From the NCBI GenBank assembly GCA_035998495.1, contig DASYHP010000031.1, positions 62,001 to 126,000 on the forward strand: a stretch of 64,000 nucleotides of DNA. The letters are read 5' to 3'. This document shows positions 33,796 to 43,028 of this stretch, piece by piece. A program made the position numbers and the translations under genes. Each line of letters starts with the position of its first letter. Position 1 is the first letter of the stretch. The notes under the pieces were generated by a model that ran no database searches, was not told where the DNA came from, and was given only the letters and a program-made list of their open reading frames with translations. The stretch is from Mesorhizobium_B sp035998495. Lineage in GTDB: Bacteria > Pseudomonadota > Alphaproteobacteria > Rhizobiales > Rhizobiaceae.

Positions 33796-34769
33796 GCCGG
33801 CCCGTGCTCCTGCACATGGGCGGGGCGGTGGTCGATCTCGTCCACTGGATTCCCGCGCTGCCGCTCCCCGGCGCGGAGAGCACGGCTGACGGCTTCGTCG
33901 CCCTGCCGGGCGGCGGGTTCAACGCCATGCTGGCCGCCCGGCGGGCGGGGCTCGACGTGGTCTATGGCGGCGGCCACGGCGTCGGACCCAATGGCGACCT
34001 CCTGCGCCGCGCCTTCGCCGCCGAGGGCCTTGGCGTCCTCCTCCCCGCCTCGCCGGAGCGCGACAGCGGCCACTGCGTGGTGCTCGTCACGCCGGACGGC
34101 GAGCGCACCTTCGTGACCTGGCCGGGCGCGGAAGCCCATCTCGACGCCGCGTGGCTTTCCGCCTACCGCCCGCCAACAGGGAGCTGGGTGTTCCTGTCGG
34201 GCTACACCATGAGCTATGAGGAGAGCCGGATCGAGATCGCCACTTGGCTCGAGGGCCTGTCTCCTCAGCATCCCGTGATCTTCGACCCCTCGACTGTGGT
34301 GGGCGACATCCCCTCCTATCTCATCGACCGGGCGCTCGCGCGCACGACTTGGCTCACCCTGAACGCGCGCGAGGGCGAGGCGCTGGCCGGCCCAGGCTCC
34401 CCGGAAGCGGTGACAAGGCGGCTCCTCGGGAAATGCTCGCGCGCTCATGGCGTGGTGCTCAGGGTGGGCGCGGGCGGCGCGCATCTCAGGCTCCGGGATG
34501 GAACATTCACGAGCGTGCCGGGCTTCGCCGTGGAGGCCGTGGACACCAATGGCGCGGGCGACACCCATGGCGGCTTCCTGGCCGCGGGGCTGATGCGTGG
34601 GACCGATCCCGTCGCGGCGGTGCGCCTCGCCAACGCCGCCGCCGCAATCAGCGTGACCCGCAAAGGCGGCGCCGCTGCGCCGACGCGGGATGAACTCGCC
34701 GCCTTTCTCCGCGCCCGCGGGGAGGAAGAGACGCAACTGGAACATCACTCGGGAGGACTCTCGGCATGA
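33792..34769 (+). CDS. PfkB-family carbohydrate kinase (ribokinase-like)
   Basis: A 325-residue kinase. The N-terminal VLLHMGGAVVDLV and GGGFNAMLAARRAG at about 40-53 are the PfkB first signature; the C-terminal VDTNGAGDTHGGFLAAG near 258 contains the catalytic Asp and the anion hole. The mid-region YTMSYEESRIEIA is atypical. It overlaps both neighbours by 4 bases (ADP-ribosylglycohydrolase upstream, binding protein downstream). Ribose or a related sugar released by the upstream hydrolase is a natural guess for its substrate; nucleoside kinases of this family are an alternative. Confidence 0.85.
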   Translation: MSRPVLLHMGGAVVDLVHWIPALPLPGAESTADGFVALPGGGFNAMLAARRAGLDVVYGGGHGVGPNGDLLRRAFAAEGLGVLLPASPERDSGHCVVLVTPDGERTFVTWPGAEAHLDAAWLSAYRPPTGSWVFLSGYTMSYEESRIEIATWLEGLSPQHPVIFDPSTVVGDIPSYLIDRALARTTWLTLNAREGEALAGPGSPEAVTRRLLGKCSRAHGVVLRVGAGGAHLRLRDGTFTSVPGFAVEAVDTNGAGDTHGGFLAAGLMRGTDPVAAVRLANAAAAISVTRKGGAAAPTRDELAAFLRARGEEETQLEHHSGGLSA

Positions 34770-35815
34770 AACGCATCCCTGCTCTCTTCGGCGCGGCGCT
34801 CGCCGCGCTCCTCGTCGCGCCGGCGCTCGCCGCGGAAGTCCACGTGCTGAACTGGAAGGGTTATGGCACCGACGAGCCTTGGGCCGTTGAGGCTTTTGAA
34901 AAGGCGACCGGTCACACGGTGGTCAACGACTACTTCAACTCCGAGCAGGAGATGTTGACCAAGCTGCGCACCAATCCCGGCGCCTATGACGTCGTCATGA
35001 TCAACGCCGCCTTCACCGGCGACGCGCTCCGCGAAGGGCTGATCCAGCCGATCGACACGTCGAAAATCGCGAACTACGCGGATGTTGGCGCGGACATGGC
35101 GCAGTCGCCGCTCCTCAACCAGGACGGCCAGATTTTCGGCGTGCCCTGGGTCTGGGGATTGACGGCGCTCGCCGTGCGCAACGAGGCTTTCCCGACGCCG
35201 CCAGCGAGCATCGAGGCGATGTGGGACCCCGCGCACAAGGGCAAGGTCACGCTGCGCGACGACGCCATCGAGGCCGTGCAGTTCGGCGCCATCGCCACCG
35301 GCCAGAGCATCAACGACATCAAGGATCTCGATGCCGTGCGGGAGAAGCTCGCGGCGCTGATGCCGCAGATCCGCACCTTCTGGAGTTCGGAGAACGACTG
35401 GAACCAGATGGCGGCGGCCGGCCAGATCGACATCGGCACCTATTGGAGCGGCGCGGCGGCGCGCGCCAAGAACCAGTTCAACCTGCCCGTCACCTTCGTG
35501 GTGCCGCAGGAAGGCGCCATCGCCTGGCTCGACGCCTTCTCCATCCCCAAGGACGCCAAGAACGTGGAAGGCGCGCAGGCCTTCATCAATTACATGATCG
35601 ACCCCGGCTTCTATGTGGAGTGGGACACGGCGGCGGGCGCGCCGGTTTCGGCCAATGCAAGGGCTGTGGCAGCTCTGCCGGAAGACGCCTTCAACCGCGC
35701 CGTGATGGGCGACCCCGCGCTCGCCGAGCGGATCGAGTTCCAGAAGCCGATCCCGGACGCCGACAAGGAGAAGTATCTCGCGCTCTGGCAGGAGCTCAAG
35801 GTCAACGCGCCGTAA
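34766..35815 (+). CDS. PotD-type ABC transporter substrate-binding protein
   Basis: A 349-residue periplasmic protein with a Sec signal peptide (residues 1-22, KRIPALFGAALAALLVAPA, cleavage likely after LAA). The mature protein begins EVHVLNWKGY, as in PotD-like proteins of spermidine/putrescine type. VNDYFNSEQEMLTKLRTNPG, GVPWVWGLTALAVRNEAF and the C-terminal IDPGFYVEWDTAAGAPV are the family landmarks. PotD homologues also bind other small cationic or phosphorylated compounds, so polyamines are not assured. It overlaps the kinase by 4 bases. Confidence 0.87.
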   Translation: MKRIPALFGAALAALLVAPALAAEVHVLNWKGYGTDEPWAVEAFEKATGHTVVNDYFNSEQEMLTKLRTNPGAYDVVMINAAFTGDALREGLIQPIDTSKIANYADVGADMAQSPLLNQDGQIFGVPWVWGLTALAVRNEAFPTPPASIEAMWDPAHKGKVTLRDDAIEAVQFGAIATGQSINDIKDLDAVREKLAALMPQIRTFWSSENDWNQMAAAGQIDIGTYWSGAAARAKNQFNLPVTFVVPQEGAIAWLDAFSIPKDAKNVEGAQAFINYMIDPGFYVEWDTAAGAPVSANARAVAALPEDAFNRAVMGDPALAERIEFQKPIPDADKEKYLALWQELKVNAP

Positions 35816-35841
35816 GGCGGGCGAAGGCGGGAGCAGGGCGA

Positions 35842-36708
35842 ATGGCGGCTGCGGCCGGCGGGCACCGCGGAAGAATTTCCGCCGCGCTGCCGCTCCTCCT
35901 GCCCGCCTATCTCTGGTTGGCGGCGGCGGTGTTCTTGCCGCTGTCGGCCATGCTGTTCTTCTCCTTCCTGAGCGACCTGCCCTTCGGCGGCCGCGCCTGG
36001 GAGGTCACGCTCGAGAACTACCGCACCGTCCTTGGCCAGAGCCTTTACACCACGCTCCTCGCGAGCTCGCTCCGGCTCGGCGCGGAGGTGACGTTCTGGT
36101 GCTTCGTCATCGGCTTCCCGGCGGCCTTCGCGCTGGCCAAGCTCGTCAGGGGGCGCAGCCGCGAGGCGATCTTCTTGCTAGTCATCCTGCCCTTCTGGAG
36201 CAACGGGCTGGTGCGCGTCTTCTCCTGGGCCATGGTGCTGCGCGAGGGCGGGCTGATCGACACAGGCCTGAACGCCGTGCTGCCCTTCGACGTGAATTTC
36301 GACATCCTCTACACGCGCGCGGCCGTGCTGATCGGCCTCGTGCATTCGTACCTGCCCTACATGGTGCTGACGTCTTATCTCGCGCTGGAGGCGATCGAGG
36401 ATCATGTGATCGAGGCGGCGCGCTCGCTCGGCGCCTCGCGGCTGCAAATCCTTTGGCGGCTGGTGCTGCCCCTGAGCCTTCCGGGGATCGCGGCGGGCGC
36501 GGCGCTGATCTTCGTGCCCGTGGTGGGCTCCTTCATGGAGCCGCGCCTGCTCGGCGGGCGCGAGGGCACGACGATCGGCACGGTGATCGAGGACCAGTTC
36601 GTGGCGGTGTTCAACTGGCCCTTGGGCGCGGCGCTCTCCTTCACGCTTCTCGCCGTGGTGCTGGCGGTGCTCGCGCTCGCCGCCCCCGCGCTCAGGAGGG
36701 CGTTGTGA
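35842..36708 (+). CDS. PotB-type ABC transporter permease
   Basis: A 288-residue inner-membrane protein with about six spans, the first near 16-38 (PLLLPAYLWLAAAVFLPLSA). The EAA loop AIEDHVIEAARSLGASRLQI is near residue 190. ATG 35842 lies 26 bases after the binding protein with GGGAGCAGGG just upstream. It overlaps the next permease by 4 bases (GTGA). In this class the pair of permeases is PotB and PotC. Confidence 0.88.
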   Translation: MAAAAGGHRGRISAALPLLLPAYLWLAAAVFLPLSAMLFFSFLSDLPFGGRAWEVTLENYRTVLGQSLYTTLLASSLRLGAEVTFWCFVIGFPAAFALAKLVRGRSREAIFLLVILPFWSNGLVRVFSWAMVLREGGLIDTGLNAVLPFDVNFDILYTRAAVLIGLVHSYLPYMVLTSYLALEAIEDHVIEAARSLGASRLQILWRLVLPLSLPGIAAGAALIFVPVVGSFMEPRLLGGREGTTIGTVIEDQFVAVFNWPLGAALSFTLLAVVLAVLALAAPALRRAL

Positions 36709-37490
36709 GGGGCCGCTGGCCGACGCTGCTGGGCCAAGCCTGGCTCGGGCTGGTGCTCCTCTTCCTTTACCTGCCCATCTTCGTCTTGGCGCTGATGTCC
36801 TTCAACGCCTCGCCCTTCTACCAACTGCCCTTCGAGCCTTCGCTGGACTGGTATCGCGCGCTGGCCGGCAACAGGCAGCTCAAGGCGGCGAGCTGGAACA
36901 GCCTCTTCATCGCCGCCCTGACCACCGTCATCGCCACCCTGCTCGGCGCCATGGCGTCGCTGGCGCTTCATCGCCACGCGTTTCGGGGCAAGCGCGTCCT
37001 TCAGGCGCTCCTCTTCCCGCCGGTGGCCGTGCCCTGGCTCATCACGGGAACGGCCATGCTGATCTTCTTCTTCGGCGTGGGGCTCGGGCGGGGCCTGCAC
37101 ACTGTGCTGATCGGGCATGTGGCGCTCGCTCTACCCTATGTGATCGTGGTGATCTCCGTCCGCCTCCAGGGGTTCGCGCCGGAGCTCGAAGAGGCGGCGC
37201 GCTCGCTCGGCGCCTCGCCGTGGCAGATCCTGAGGCGCGTGACGCTGCCCTTCATCGCGCCGGGCGTAGTGGCGGGCGCGCTGTTCGCCTTCGCCGTCTC
37301 GTTCGACCAGTTCGTGGTGTCCTATTTCCTGGCCACGCCGGGCGAAACCACGCTGCCCGTCGAGATCTATTCCGCGATCCGCAAGGGCTTCACGCCCGAG
37401 ATCAACGCGGTCTCGACGCTCATCATCGCCGTCTCCATGGGGCTCGTGTTCCTGACCTCGCGCTTCTTCCGCTTCGGCGGGGTGCGATGA
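36705..37490 (+). CDS. PotC-type ABC transporter permease
   Basis: A 261-residue permease starting at GTG 36705 inside the previous stop. About six spans are visible, with the EAA loop ELEEAARSLGASPWQILRRV in the second half and the PotC-typical ASLALHRHAFRGKRVLQALL. Its stop overlaps the ATPase start (ATGA). It completes the membrane part of the PotD-linked importer. Confidence 0.88.
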   Translation: MRGRWPTLLGQAWLGLVLLFLYLPIFVLALMSFNASPFYQLPFEPSLDWYRALAGNRQLKAASWNSLFIAALTTVIATLLGAMASLALHRHAFRGKRVLQALLFPPVAVPWLITGTAMLIFFFGVGLGRGLHTVLIGHVALALPYVIVVISVRLQGFAPELEEAARSLGASPWQILRRVTLPFIAPGVVAGALFAFAVSFDQFVVSYFLATPGETTLPVEIYSAIRKGFTPEINAVSTLIIAVSMGLVFLTSRFFRFGGVR

Positions 37491-38587
37491 CGGCGGTCGA
37501 GATCCAAGGCGTGAGCCGTCATTTCGGCGCCCTTCGCGCGCTCGACGATGTCTCCATGCGATTTCCCGAAGGCAGCTTCACCGCGCTTCTCGGCCCCTCG
37601 GGCAGCGGCAAGACCACATTGCTGCGCCTGATCGCCGGCTTCGACATCCCCGACGCGGGGCGCATCCTCTTCGACGGCCAAAGCGTGGAGACGGTGCCGG
37701 TGGAGCGCCGGGGCATCGGCATGATGTTCCAATCTTACGCGCTGTTCCCGAATCTGGACGTGGCCGGCAATGTCGGCTTCGGCCTTTGGGCGCGCCGCCT
37801 GCCGAAGGCGGAGATAGGCCGTCGCGTCGCCCAAACGCTCGACCTCGTGCGCCTGTCCGGGCTGGAGACGCGCCGGCCGCACCAGCTCTCGGGCGGCCAG
37901 CGCCAGCGCGTGGCGCTGGCCCGCGCGGTCGCGATTCAGCCACGCGTGCTGCTCCTCGACGAGCCGCTGTCCGCGCTCGACAAGGCGTTGCGGCTCGACA
38001 TGCAGGTCGAGTTGAAGCGCATCCAGCGCGAGATCGGCATCACCACGATCTTCGTGACGCATGACCAGGAGGAGGCGCTCACGCTTTCCGATCGCATCGG
38101 CATCCTGCGCGAGGGAAGGCTGGTGGAGGAGGGGCGGCCGGAGGAGATCTACGGCCATCCCCGGACAGAGTTCGCCGCGACCTTTCTGGGCGACGCGAAC
38201 ATACTGCGTGGGCAGGCCGAGGGCAACGCCATCCGGCTCGCCGACGGGACGCTGATCGCGCTGGCCGGCCCCGCCGAGGGTCCGGGGCCGGCGGCGGCCT
38301 GCGCGGTGCGCCCCGAGCGCATCCGCCTCGTCGCCGCGACCTCGCCCGCCCCCGCCGGGCGACTCAACCGCCTGGCGGGACGGGTCGAGAAGAGGATCTT
38401 CAGCGGCGCGAGCCGCACCTATTTCGTGGAAACAGTGGCCGGAAGCCTGCGGGCGCTCGTCCAGAGCGGCGGCGAAGCGCCGTTCGGGGAAGGGGAGGCG
38501 GTCATCCTCGACTGGCCGCCTGAAAGCACGATCGCCGTTCTTCCTGATTCGGGTGCCGCTGACGCGGCCGTGCCCGCGCTGCCTTGA
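37487..38587 (+). CDS. PotA-type ABC transporter ATP-binding protein
   Basis: A 366-residue ATPase. Walker A GPSGSGKTT is at about 36-44, the signature LSGGQRQRVALARAVA near 133, Walker B VLLLDEPLSALDKALR next, and the switch His in TIFVTHDQEEALTLSD. A C-terminal TOBE-type domain follows (VRPERIRLVAATSP). It overlaps PotC by 4 bases. Order SBP, PotB, PotC, PotA is standard for this class. The next gene, an FrcA-like ATPase, starts 112 bases after its end, so the two transporters may be transcribed together. Confidence 0.88.
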   Translation: MTAVEIQGVSRHFGALRALDDVSMRFPEGSFTALLGPSGSGKTTLLRLIAGFDIPDAGRILFDGQSVETVPVERRGIGMMFQSYALFPNLDVAGNVGFGLWARRLPKAEIGRRVAQTLDLVRLSGLETRRPHQLSGGQRQRVALARAVAIQPRVLLLDEPLSALDKALRLDMQVELKRIQREIGITTIFVTHDQEEALTLSDRIGILREGRLVEEGRPEEIYGHPRTEFAATFLGDANILRGQAEGNAIRLADGTLIALAGPAEGPGPAAACAVRPERIRLVAATSPAPAGRLNRLAGRVEKRIFSGASRTYFVETVAGSLRALVQSGGEAPFGEGEAVILDWPPESTIAVLPDSGAADAAVPALP

Positions 38588-38699
38588 CCGCGCTTCCGGC
38601 GACCCCCTACAAAACAGGCCGACCGCTGGCGAATCCCGCGCCATCGATGATGCGGAAGGCGCCGGGCGACTGCCCCGCCGGCGGGGAGGGGAGAGGACG

Positions 38700-39503
38700 T
38701 TGGAGACGACGAGCGTTCAGGCTGCGCCGGTCCGGGAAGACGCTTTCCGCCACATCGTCCGGCTCGAAGGCGTCCAGAAATATTTCGGCGCGGTGCAGGC
38801 GCTCGCCGACATCGATCTGAGCATCGGCAGAAACGAGATCGTCGGGCTGATCGGCGACAACGGCGCGGGCAAATCCACGCTCATCAAGGTGATGACGGGC
38901 GTGCTCGCCCCCACCTCCGGCCGCATCTTCATCCGGGATCGTGAGATCGACCTCTCCGACTACTCCGTGCGCATGGCACACGACCTCGCGATCGAGACCG
39001 TCTACCAGGAGAAGTCGCTGGCCGACAAACAGCCGCTCTGGCGCAACTTCTTCGTCGGCCGTCAGATCACCGACCGTTGGGGCTTCATCGACATCAAGAA
39101 GCAGAAGGAGATCGCCAACGAGATCCTGATGAACGCCATCGGCTTTCGCGGCGTGGGCATTTCCGTGGATTCCACCGTGTCCCAGCTTTCGGGCGGCGAG
39201 CGGCAGGGCATCGCCATCGGCCGCGCCATGCACTTCAAAGCCGACCTGATCGTGCTCGACGAGCCCACGGTGGCGTTGGCCGTCAAGGAGGTGCGCAAGG
39301 TGCTCGATTTCGTGCGGCGCATCAAGGAGTCGGGCCGCGCCTGCGTCTATATCGAGCACAACCTGGCCCATGTGCACCAAGTGGCCGACCGCATGGTCAT
39401 CCTCGACCGCGGCCGCGTGGTGGCGGAGGTGAAGCCGCAGGACATGACGGTGGCCGAGCTCACGGAATATCTGATCGACCTCCAGCATGGGAAGGCGCAG
39501 TGA
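38700..39503 (+). CDS. FrcA-like sugar ABC transporter ATP-binding protein
   Basis: A 267-residue single-domain ATPase, the size of FrcA rather than the double RbsA. Walker A GDNGAGKST, signature QLSGGERQGIAIGRAMH and Walker B LIVLDEPTVALAVKEVRK are complete. GERQG replaces the usual GQRQ, as is common in the group. The start is best read as TTG 38700 because GGGGAGAGGA lies just upstream and the residues before it look non-coding; ATG starts upstream would overlap the PotA-type gene. Its stop overlaps the permease start by one base. Confidence 0.85.
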   Translation: METTSVQAAPVREDAFRHIVRLEGVQKYFGAVQALADIDLSIGRNEIVGLIGDNGAGKSTLIKVMTGVLAPTSGRIFIRDREIDLSDYSVRMAHDLAIETVYQEKSLADKQPLWRNFFVGRQITDRWGFIDIKKQKEIANEILMNAIGFRGVGISVDSTVSQLSGGERQGIAIGRAMHFKADLIVLDEPTVALAVKEVRKVLDFVRRIKESGRACVYIEHNLAHVHQVADRMVILDRGRVVAEVKPQDMTVAELTEYLIDLQHGKAQ

Positions 39504-40609
39504 TGGCCGCAGCCCGCCCCATCCCCGCCGCCCGATCCACGAGGTTTCCGGGCCGCATCGAGGCGCTGCCGATCATCCTGGTCTTCGCGATGCTGCTCGG
39601 GCTGTTCATGTACACGGCCCCGCAGGTCTTCCTCGCGCCCTTCATCTACACGACCTTCCTCTCCACCCTGCCGCCGCTGATCCTGCTCGCGCTCGGCCTC
39701 ACCTTCATCATCGGCGCGGGCGAGATCGACCTCTCCTTCCCCGCCGTGATCGCCTTTTCCGGCTTCGTCTTCGCCATCCTCTTCAAGGAATACGAGCTCG
39801 GCTGGCTGGCGGTGATCGCAGCGCTCGCGTCGGGCTTGCTTGTGGGCTTCGTCAACGGCCTCTTGATCGCCAAGGTCGGCATCCCCTCCTTCATGGCGAC
39901 GCTCGCCACCCAGTTCTTCTGGGCCGGCATGGCGACCGTGCTGTCGGGCGGCCAGTCCTATGCGCTCCGCGGGGTGGACGAGAGCTCGGTCTGGCAGGCC
40001 ATCGTCGGCCGACCCTTCGCGGGAATGAGCGGCCCGCTCTGGCTCGGGCAGTTGCCGCTCCAGGCGCTCTGGGTCGCGCTGATCGTCGTGGTTCTCTGGG
40101 CGGTCATGAACCGCCACCGCTTCGGCGAGCACACGCTCTTCATCGGCGACTCCAACGAGGTGTCCCGCGTGGTGGGCATCGACGTGGACCGCGAGAAGAT
40201 CAAGCTGTTCACGCTGATGGGGGGCCTGGCGGCGCTCGCGGCGCTGATGCTGACTCTCGAGAACAAGAATTTCTTCGGCAACCAGGGCCAGGGCTATCTG
40301 CTCACGGCCATCGCGTCGGTGCTGATCGGCGGCACCTCGATCTTCGGCGGCCGCGCCACCGTGATCGGCACGGTGTTCGGCTGCTTCATCATCGGCATGA
40401 TCGAGGCGGGCCTGGTGGCGACGGGCCTCACGGGCGCCTGGGTGCGCACTATCCAGGGGCTGGTCTTTCTGGCCGCGATCATCTTCTATCTCTACGCCGA
40501 GGAGCCGGGCAAGCGCCGCGCGCTGCTCGCCCGCTTCGGCGTCGGCAGAAACCCGGCGGGAGGCCGGACTGAGAGGGCGGGCACGCCCGCAGGGCACGCC
40601 AAGCTTTGA
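39503..40609 (+). CDS. FrcC/RbsC-like sugar ABC transporter permease
   Basis: A 368-residue inner-membrane protein with about nine to ten spans. The RbsC-type signature includes LTFIIGAGEIDLSFPAVIAF and GVDVDREK-like IGDSNEVSRVVGIDVDREK, with GGTSIFGGRATVIGTVFG in the C-terminal half. ATG 39503 begins on the last base of the ATPase stop. The C-terminal tail (about the last 30 residues) is polar. This is a CUT2-class permease, working with the ATPase at 38700 and the binding protein at 40635. Confidence 0.88.
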   Translation: MAAARPIPAARSTRFPGRIEALPIILVFAMLLGLFMYTAPQVFLAPFIYTTFLSTLPPLILLALGLTFIIGAGEIDLSFPAVIAFSGFVFAILFKEYELGWLAVIAALASGLLVGFVNGLLIAKVGIPSFMATLATQFFWAGMATVLSGGQSYALRGVDESSVWQAIVGRPFAGMSGPLWLGQLPLQALWVALIVVVLWAVMNRHRFGEHTLFIGDSNEVSRVVGIDVDREKIKLFTLMGGLAALAALMLTLENKNFFGNQGQGYLLTAIASVLIGGTSIFGGRATVIGTVFGCFIIGMIEAGLVATGLTGAWVRTIQGLVFLAAIIFYLYAEEPGKRRALLARFGVGRNPAGGRTERAGTPAGHAKL

Positions 40610-40634
40610 AACGTCTCACCAGGGAGGAGAAGAC

Positions 40635-41627
40635 ATGAGGTTCGCCACAAGATTGCTCACCGCCACGGCCGCGCTTGGCCTCGGGTTCGGCCTGAATGCG
40701 GCCACGGCGCAGGAGAAACCCGGCGAAGGGCTGGTCATGTATATGCAGATGGGCGGCAACCCCGGCGACGGCGCCACGCTCGCCCGCCAGACCGGCGCCA
40801 AGCAGGCGGCGGAAGCCTTGGGCGTGCAGCTCAACGAGCAGTTCTCGGCCTGGGCGCCCGAAACCATGATCAACCAGTTCAAGGAGGCCGCCGCCGCCCA
40901 GCCCGCCTGCATCGGGATCATGGGCCACCCCGGCAGCGCCGCTTTCCGCGACATCGTCAAGCAGGCTGTCGACCAGGGCATCGTCGTCACCGTGGGCAAC
41001 TCGCCGATGACGGACCTGCAAGGGGAGTTCGGGCCCAACGGCACGGGCTATGCCGGCGTCGATCTCTACGAGGGCGGCAAGCTGACGGCCGAGCAGATGA
41101 TCCAGAAGGGCGGCCTCAAGGCGGGCGACGAGGCCATGGTCTATGGCGTGTTCAGCCAGGCCGAGCGCGGCCAGTCCGAAAAGGGCTTGGCCGACACGCT
41201 GGAGGCGGCCGGGCTCACGGTGGACCGGCTGGAGATCACCCAGGAGGTCAACTCGGACACCTCGCTCGGCGTGCCGGTGCTCGTGTCCTACATCCAGAGC
41301 CATCCCGAGCTGAAGGCGATCGGCACCCAGCATGGCGGCGTCACCGGCATCATGGGCGAGGTCCTGCAGAAGGCCGGCAAGCAGCCCGGCGACATCGTGG
41401 TGGGCGGCATCGACCTCGCACCCGCCACCATTGACGGGCTAAAGTCCGGCTATGTCAGCGTGACGCTCGACCAGCTCCTCTATCTCCAGGGCTTCATGCC
41501 GGTCGTGCAATGCGTGATGAGCGCTAAATACAAGATGCCCGGCCTATCGCTCAACACGGGCGCGGGCGTCGTCACGCCCGACACGATCGACGAGCTGGTC
41601 GAGCTGATCGACCAGGGCATCCGCTGA
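40635..41627 (+). CDS. sugar ABC transporter substrate-binding protein (RbsB/FrcB-like)
   Basis: A 330-residue periplasmic protein with a Sec signal peptide (residues 1-25, LLTATAALGLGFGLNAATAQ). The type I binding-protein fold is apparent: QTGAKQAAEALGVQLNEQ, GIMGHPGSAAFRDIVKQAVD, and LDQLLYLQGFMPVVQCV near the end. AGGGAGGAGAA lies just before ATG 40635. The ligand is probably a monosaccharide or a ribose-like moiety; the sequence does not decide. A GC hairpin follows the gene at 41644. Confidence 0.88.
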   Translation: MRFATRLLTATAALGLGFGLNAATAQEKPGEGLVMYMQMGGNPGDGATLARQTGAKQAAEALGVQLNEQFSAWAPETMINQFKEAAAAQPACIGIMGHPGSAAFRDIVKQAVDQGIVVTVGNSPMTDLQGEFGPNGTGYAGVDLYEGGKLTAEQMIQKGGLKAGDEAMVYGVFSQAERGQSEKGLADTLEAAGLTVDRLEITQEVNSDTSLGVPVLVSYIQSHPELKAIGTQHGGVTGIMGEVLQKAGKQPGDIVVGGIDLAPATIDGLKSGYVSVTLDQLLYLQGFMPVVQCVMSAKYKMPGLSLNTGAGVVTPDTIDELVELIDQGIR

Positions 41628-41643
41628 GGCGAACAGCGACGCA

Positions 41644-41670
41644 GGGCGCGCCGGCCGGCCCGGCGCGCCC
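41644..41670 (+). terminator. hairpin after the FrcB-like gene
   Basis: GGGCGCGCCGG (41644-41654), a 5-base loop, and CCGGCGCGCCC (41660-41670) form a perfect 11-bp stem 16 bases after the stop codon. No T run is present. It ends the transport operon or protects the message; the remaining bases to 41880 show only a ribosome site for the next gene. Confidence 0.55.
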
Positions 41671-41880
41671 ATGACAAGCGCCGGCGCCTGACCCTTCGCC
41701 GCGAAAACCCGCGCGAACTCGGCCCTGAGCCTCGCGCCCCGCATGGCGCGCCGCGCCTGCCCTCCTCGCGAACCTGCCGGCCTGCAGCGCCGTCGGGTGG
41801 CGCTTCGAGGCGCGCGGTTCTCGCAACAACTCCCGTCTTCAAAGGTTTGTCGGCCTGGACGCGGCGCGAGGAGCAAAAGC

Positions 41881-43005
41881 ATGGCCGATTTTCGCTTCGG
41901 CATCGAAGAGGAATTCTTCCTGGCCGATGCGCAGACGCGCGGCACGCCCCGGCGCGGCGTCAAAGCGTTTCACGAGGCGGCCGGCGCGCGCCTCCCCCGC
42001 GTCGAACGCGAGCTCCTCCAGTCCCAGGTGGAGATCTCCACCCCGCCCTCCACGAGTTTTTCCGAGGCGCGCGCCGTGCTCGGAGGGTTGCGCCAAAGCT
42101 TGGCCACGCTCGGGCAGGAGCACGGGATCCTCGTTTTCGCCGCGGGCACCCATCCCGTGGTCTGCTGGTCGCGCCAAAGGCCCACGGCGGCCGACCGCTA
42201 CGAGCGGGTCATGCGCGAGCTGCGCATGCTGGGGAAGCGCAACGTCGTGTGCGGGCTGCATGTGCATGTGGAGGTGCCCAAGCCCGCGGTCCGCGTCGAG
42301 CTGATGAACCGCATGCTGCCCTTCCTGCCCACTTTGCTGGCGCTGTCAGCCTCCTCGCCCTTCTGGCAGGCGCGGCCCACGGGGCTTGCCGGTTATCGGC
42401 TCTGCGCCTTCGGCGAGCTGCCGCGCACGGGTCTGCCGGACCTGTTCGCGGATGCCGGGGATTACGAGCGCTATGTCAGGATCATGACAGGCGCAGGCGC
42501 GATCCGCGACGCCTCCTTCCTGTGGTGGGCCATCCGGCCTTCGGTCAAATATCCCACGCTCGAACTGCGTGTCGCCGATAGCTGCACGCGGCTCGACGAC
42601 GCGCTGGCGATCGCGGCCCTTTACCGCTGCATCTTGCGCCTCCTCCACCGCCGCCCGGAGGTGAACAAGGAGCTTTCCGGTGCCTCACGCGCCATCGCGG
42701 CGGAAAACCTTTGGCGCGCCCAGGCCGAGGGCGTCAGGGCCGAATTCGTGGACGAGGACCGGGAAAGCGCCGTGCCCTTCGCCGACCATCTCGCCCATGT
42801 GCTGGCGCAGGTCTCGGAGGACGCCGAGGCGCTGGGCTGCGGCGCGGAGGTGGGGGCGGCTCTCGCGATCGCCCAGCGCGGAACCAGCGCCGACGGCCAG
42901 ATGCGGGTTTTTCGCGAGGCGCGGCAGGCGAATGCGAGGCTTTCCGGCCGCGAGGCGGTCAACGCAGTGGTGGACTGGCTGGCCGCGCAGACCGCCCGCA
43001 TTTAG
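41881..43005 (+). CDS. YbdK-type carboxylate-amine ligase (GCS2 family)
   Basis: A 374-residue protein of the glutamate-cysteine ligase 2 superfamily. FGIEEEFFLAD at residues 5-15, QVEISTPPSTSF and VCGLHVHVEVPKP near 120 are the metal/ATP motifs of the YbdK group; TLELRVADSCTRLDDALA lies in the C-terminal half. E. coli YbdK is similar in length (372) and has weak glutamate-cysteine ligase activity; the physiological role is uncertain. ATG 41881 follows GAGGAG by 8 bases. It converges with the Liv-type operon, only 23 bases from its last gene. Confidence 0.85.
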   Translation: MADFRFGIEEEFFLADAQTRGTPRRGVKAFHEAAGARLPRVERELLQSQVEISTPPSTSFSEARAVLGGLRQSLATLGQEHGILVFAAGTHPVVCWSRQRPTAADRYERVMRELRMLGKRNVVCGLHVHVEVPKPAVRVELMNRMLPFLPTLLALSASSPFWQARPTGLAGYRLCAFGELPRTGLPDLFADAGDYERYVRIMTGAGAIRDASFLWWAIRPSVKYPTLELRVADSCTRLDDALAIAALYRCILRLLHRRPEVNKELSGASRAIAAENLWRAQAEGVRAEFVDEDRESAVPFADHLAHVLAQVSEDAEALGCGAEVGAALAIAQRGTSADGQMRVFREARQANARLSGREAVNAVVDWLAAQTARI

Positions 43006-43028
43006 CCTCCCGGCTCAGGAAACTGAGA

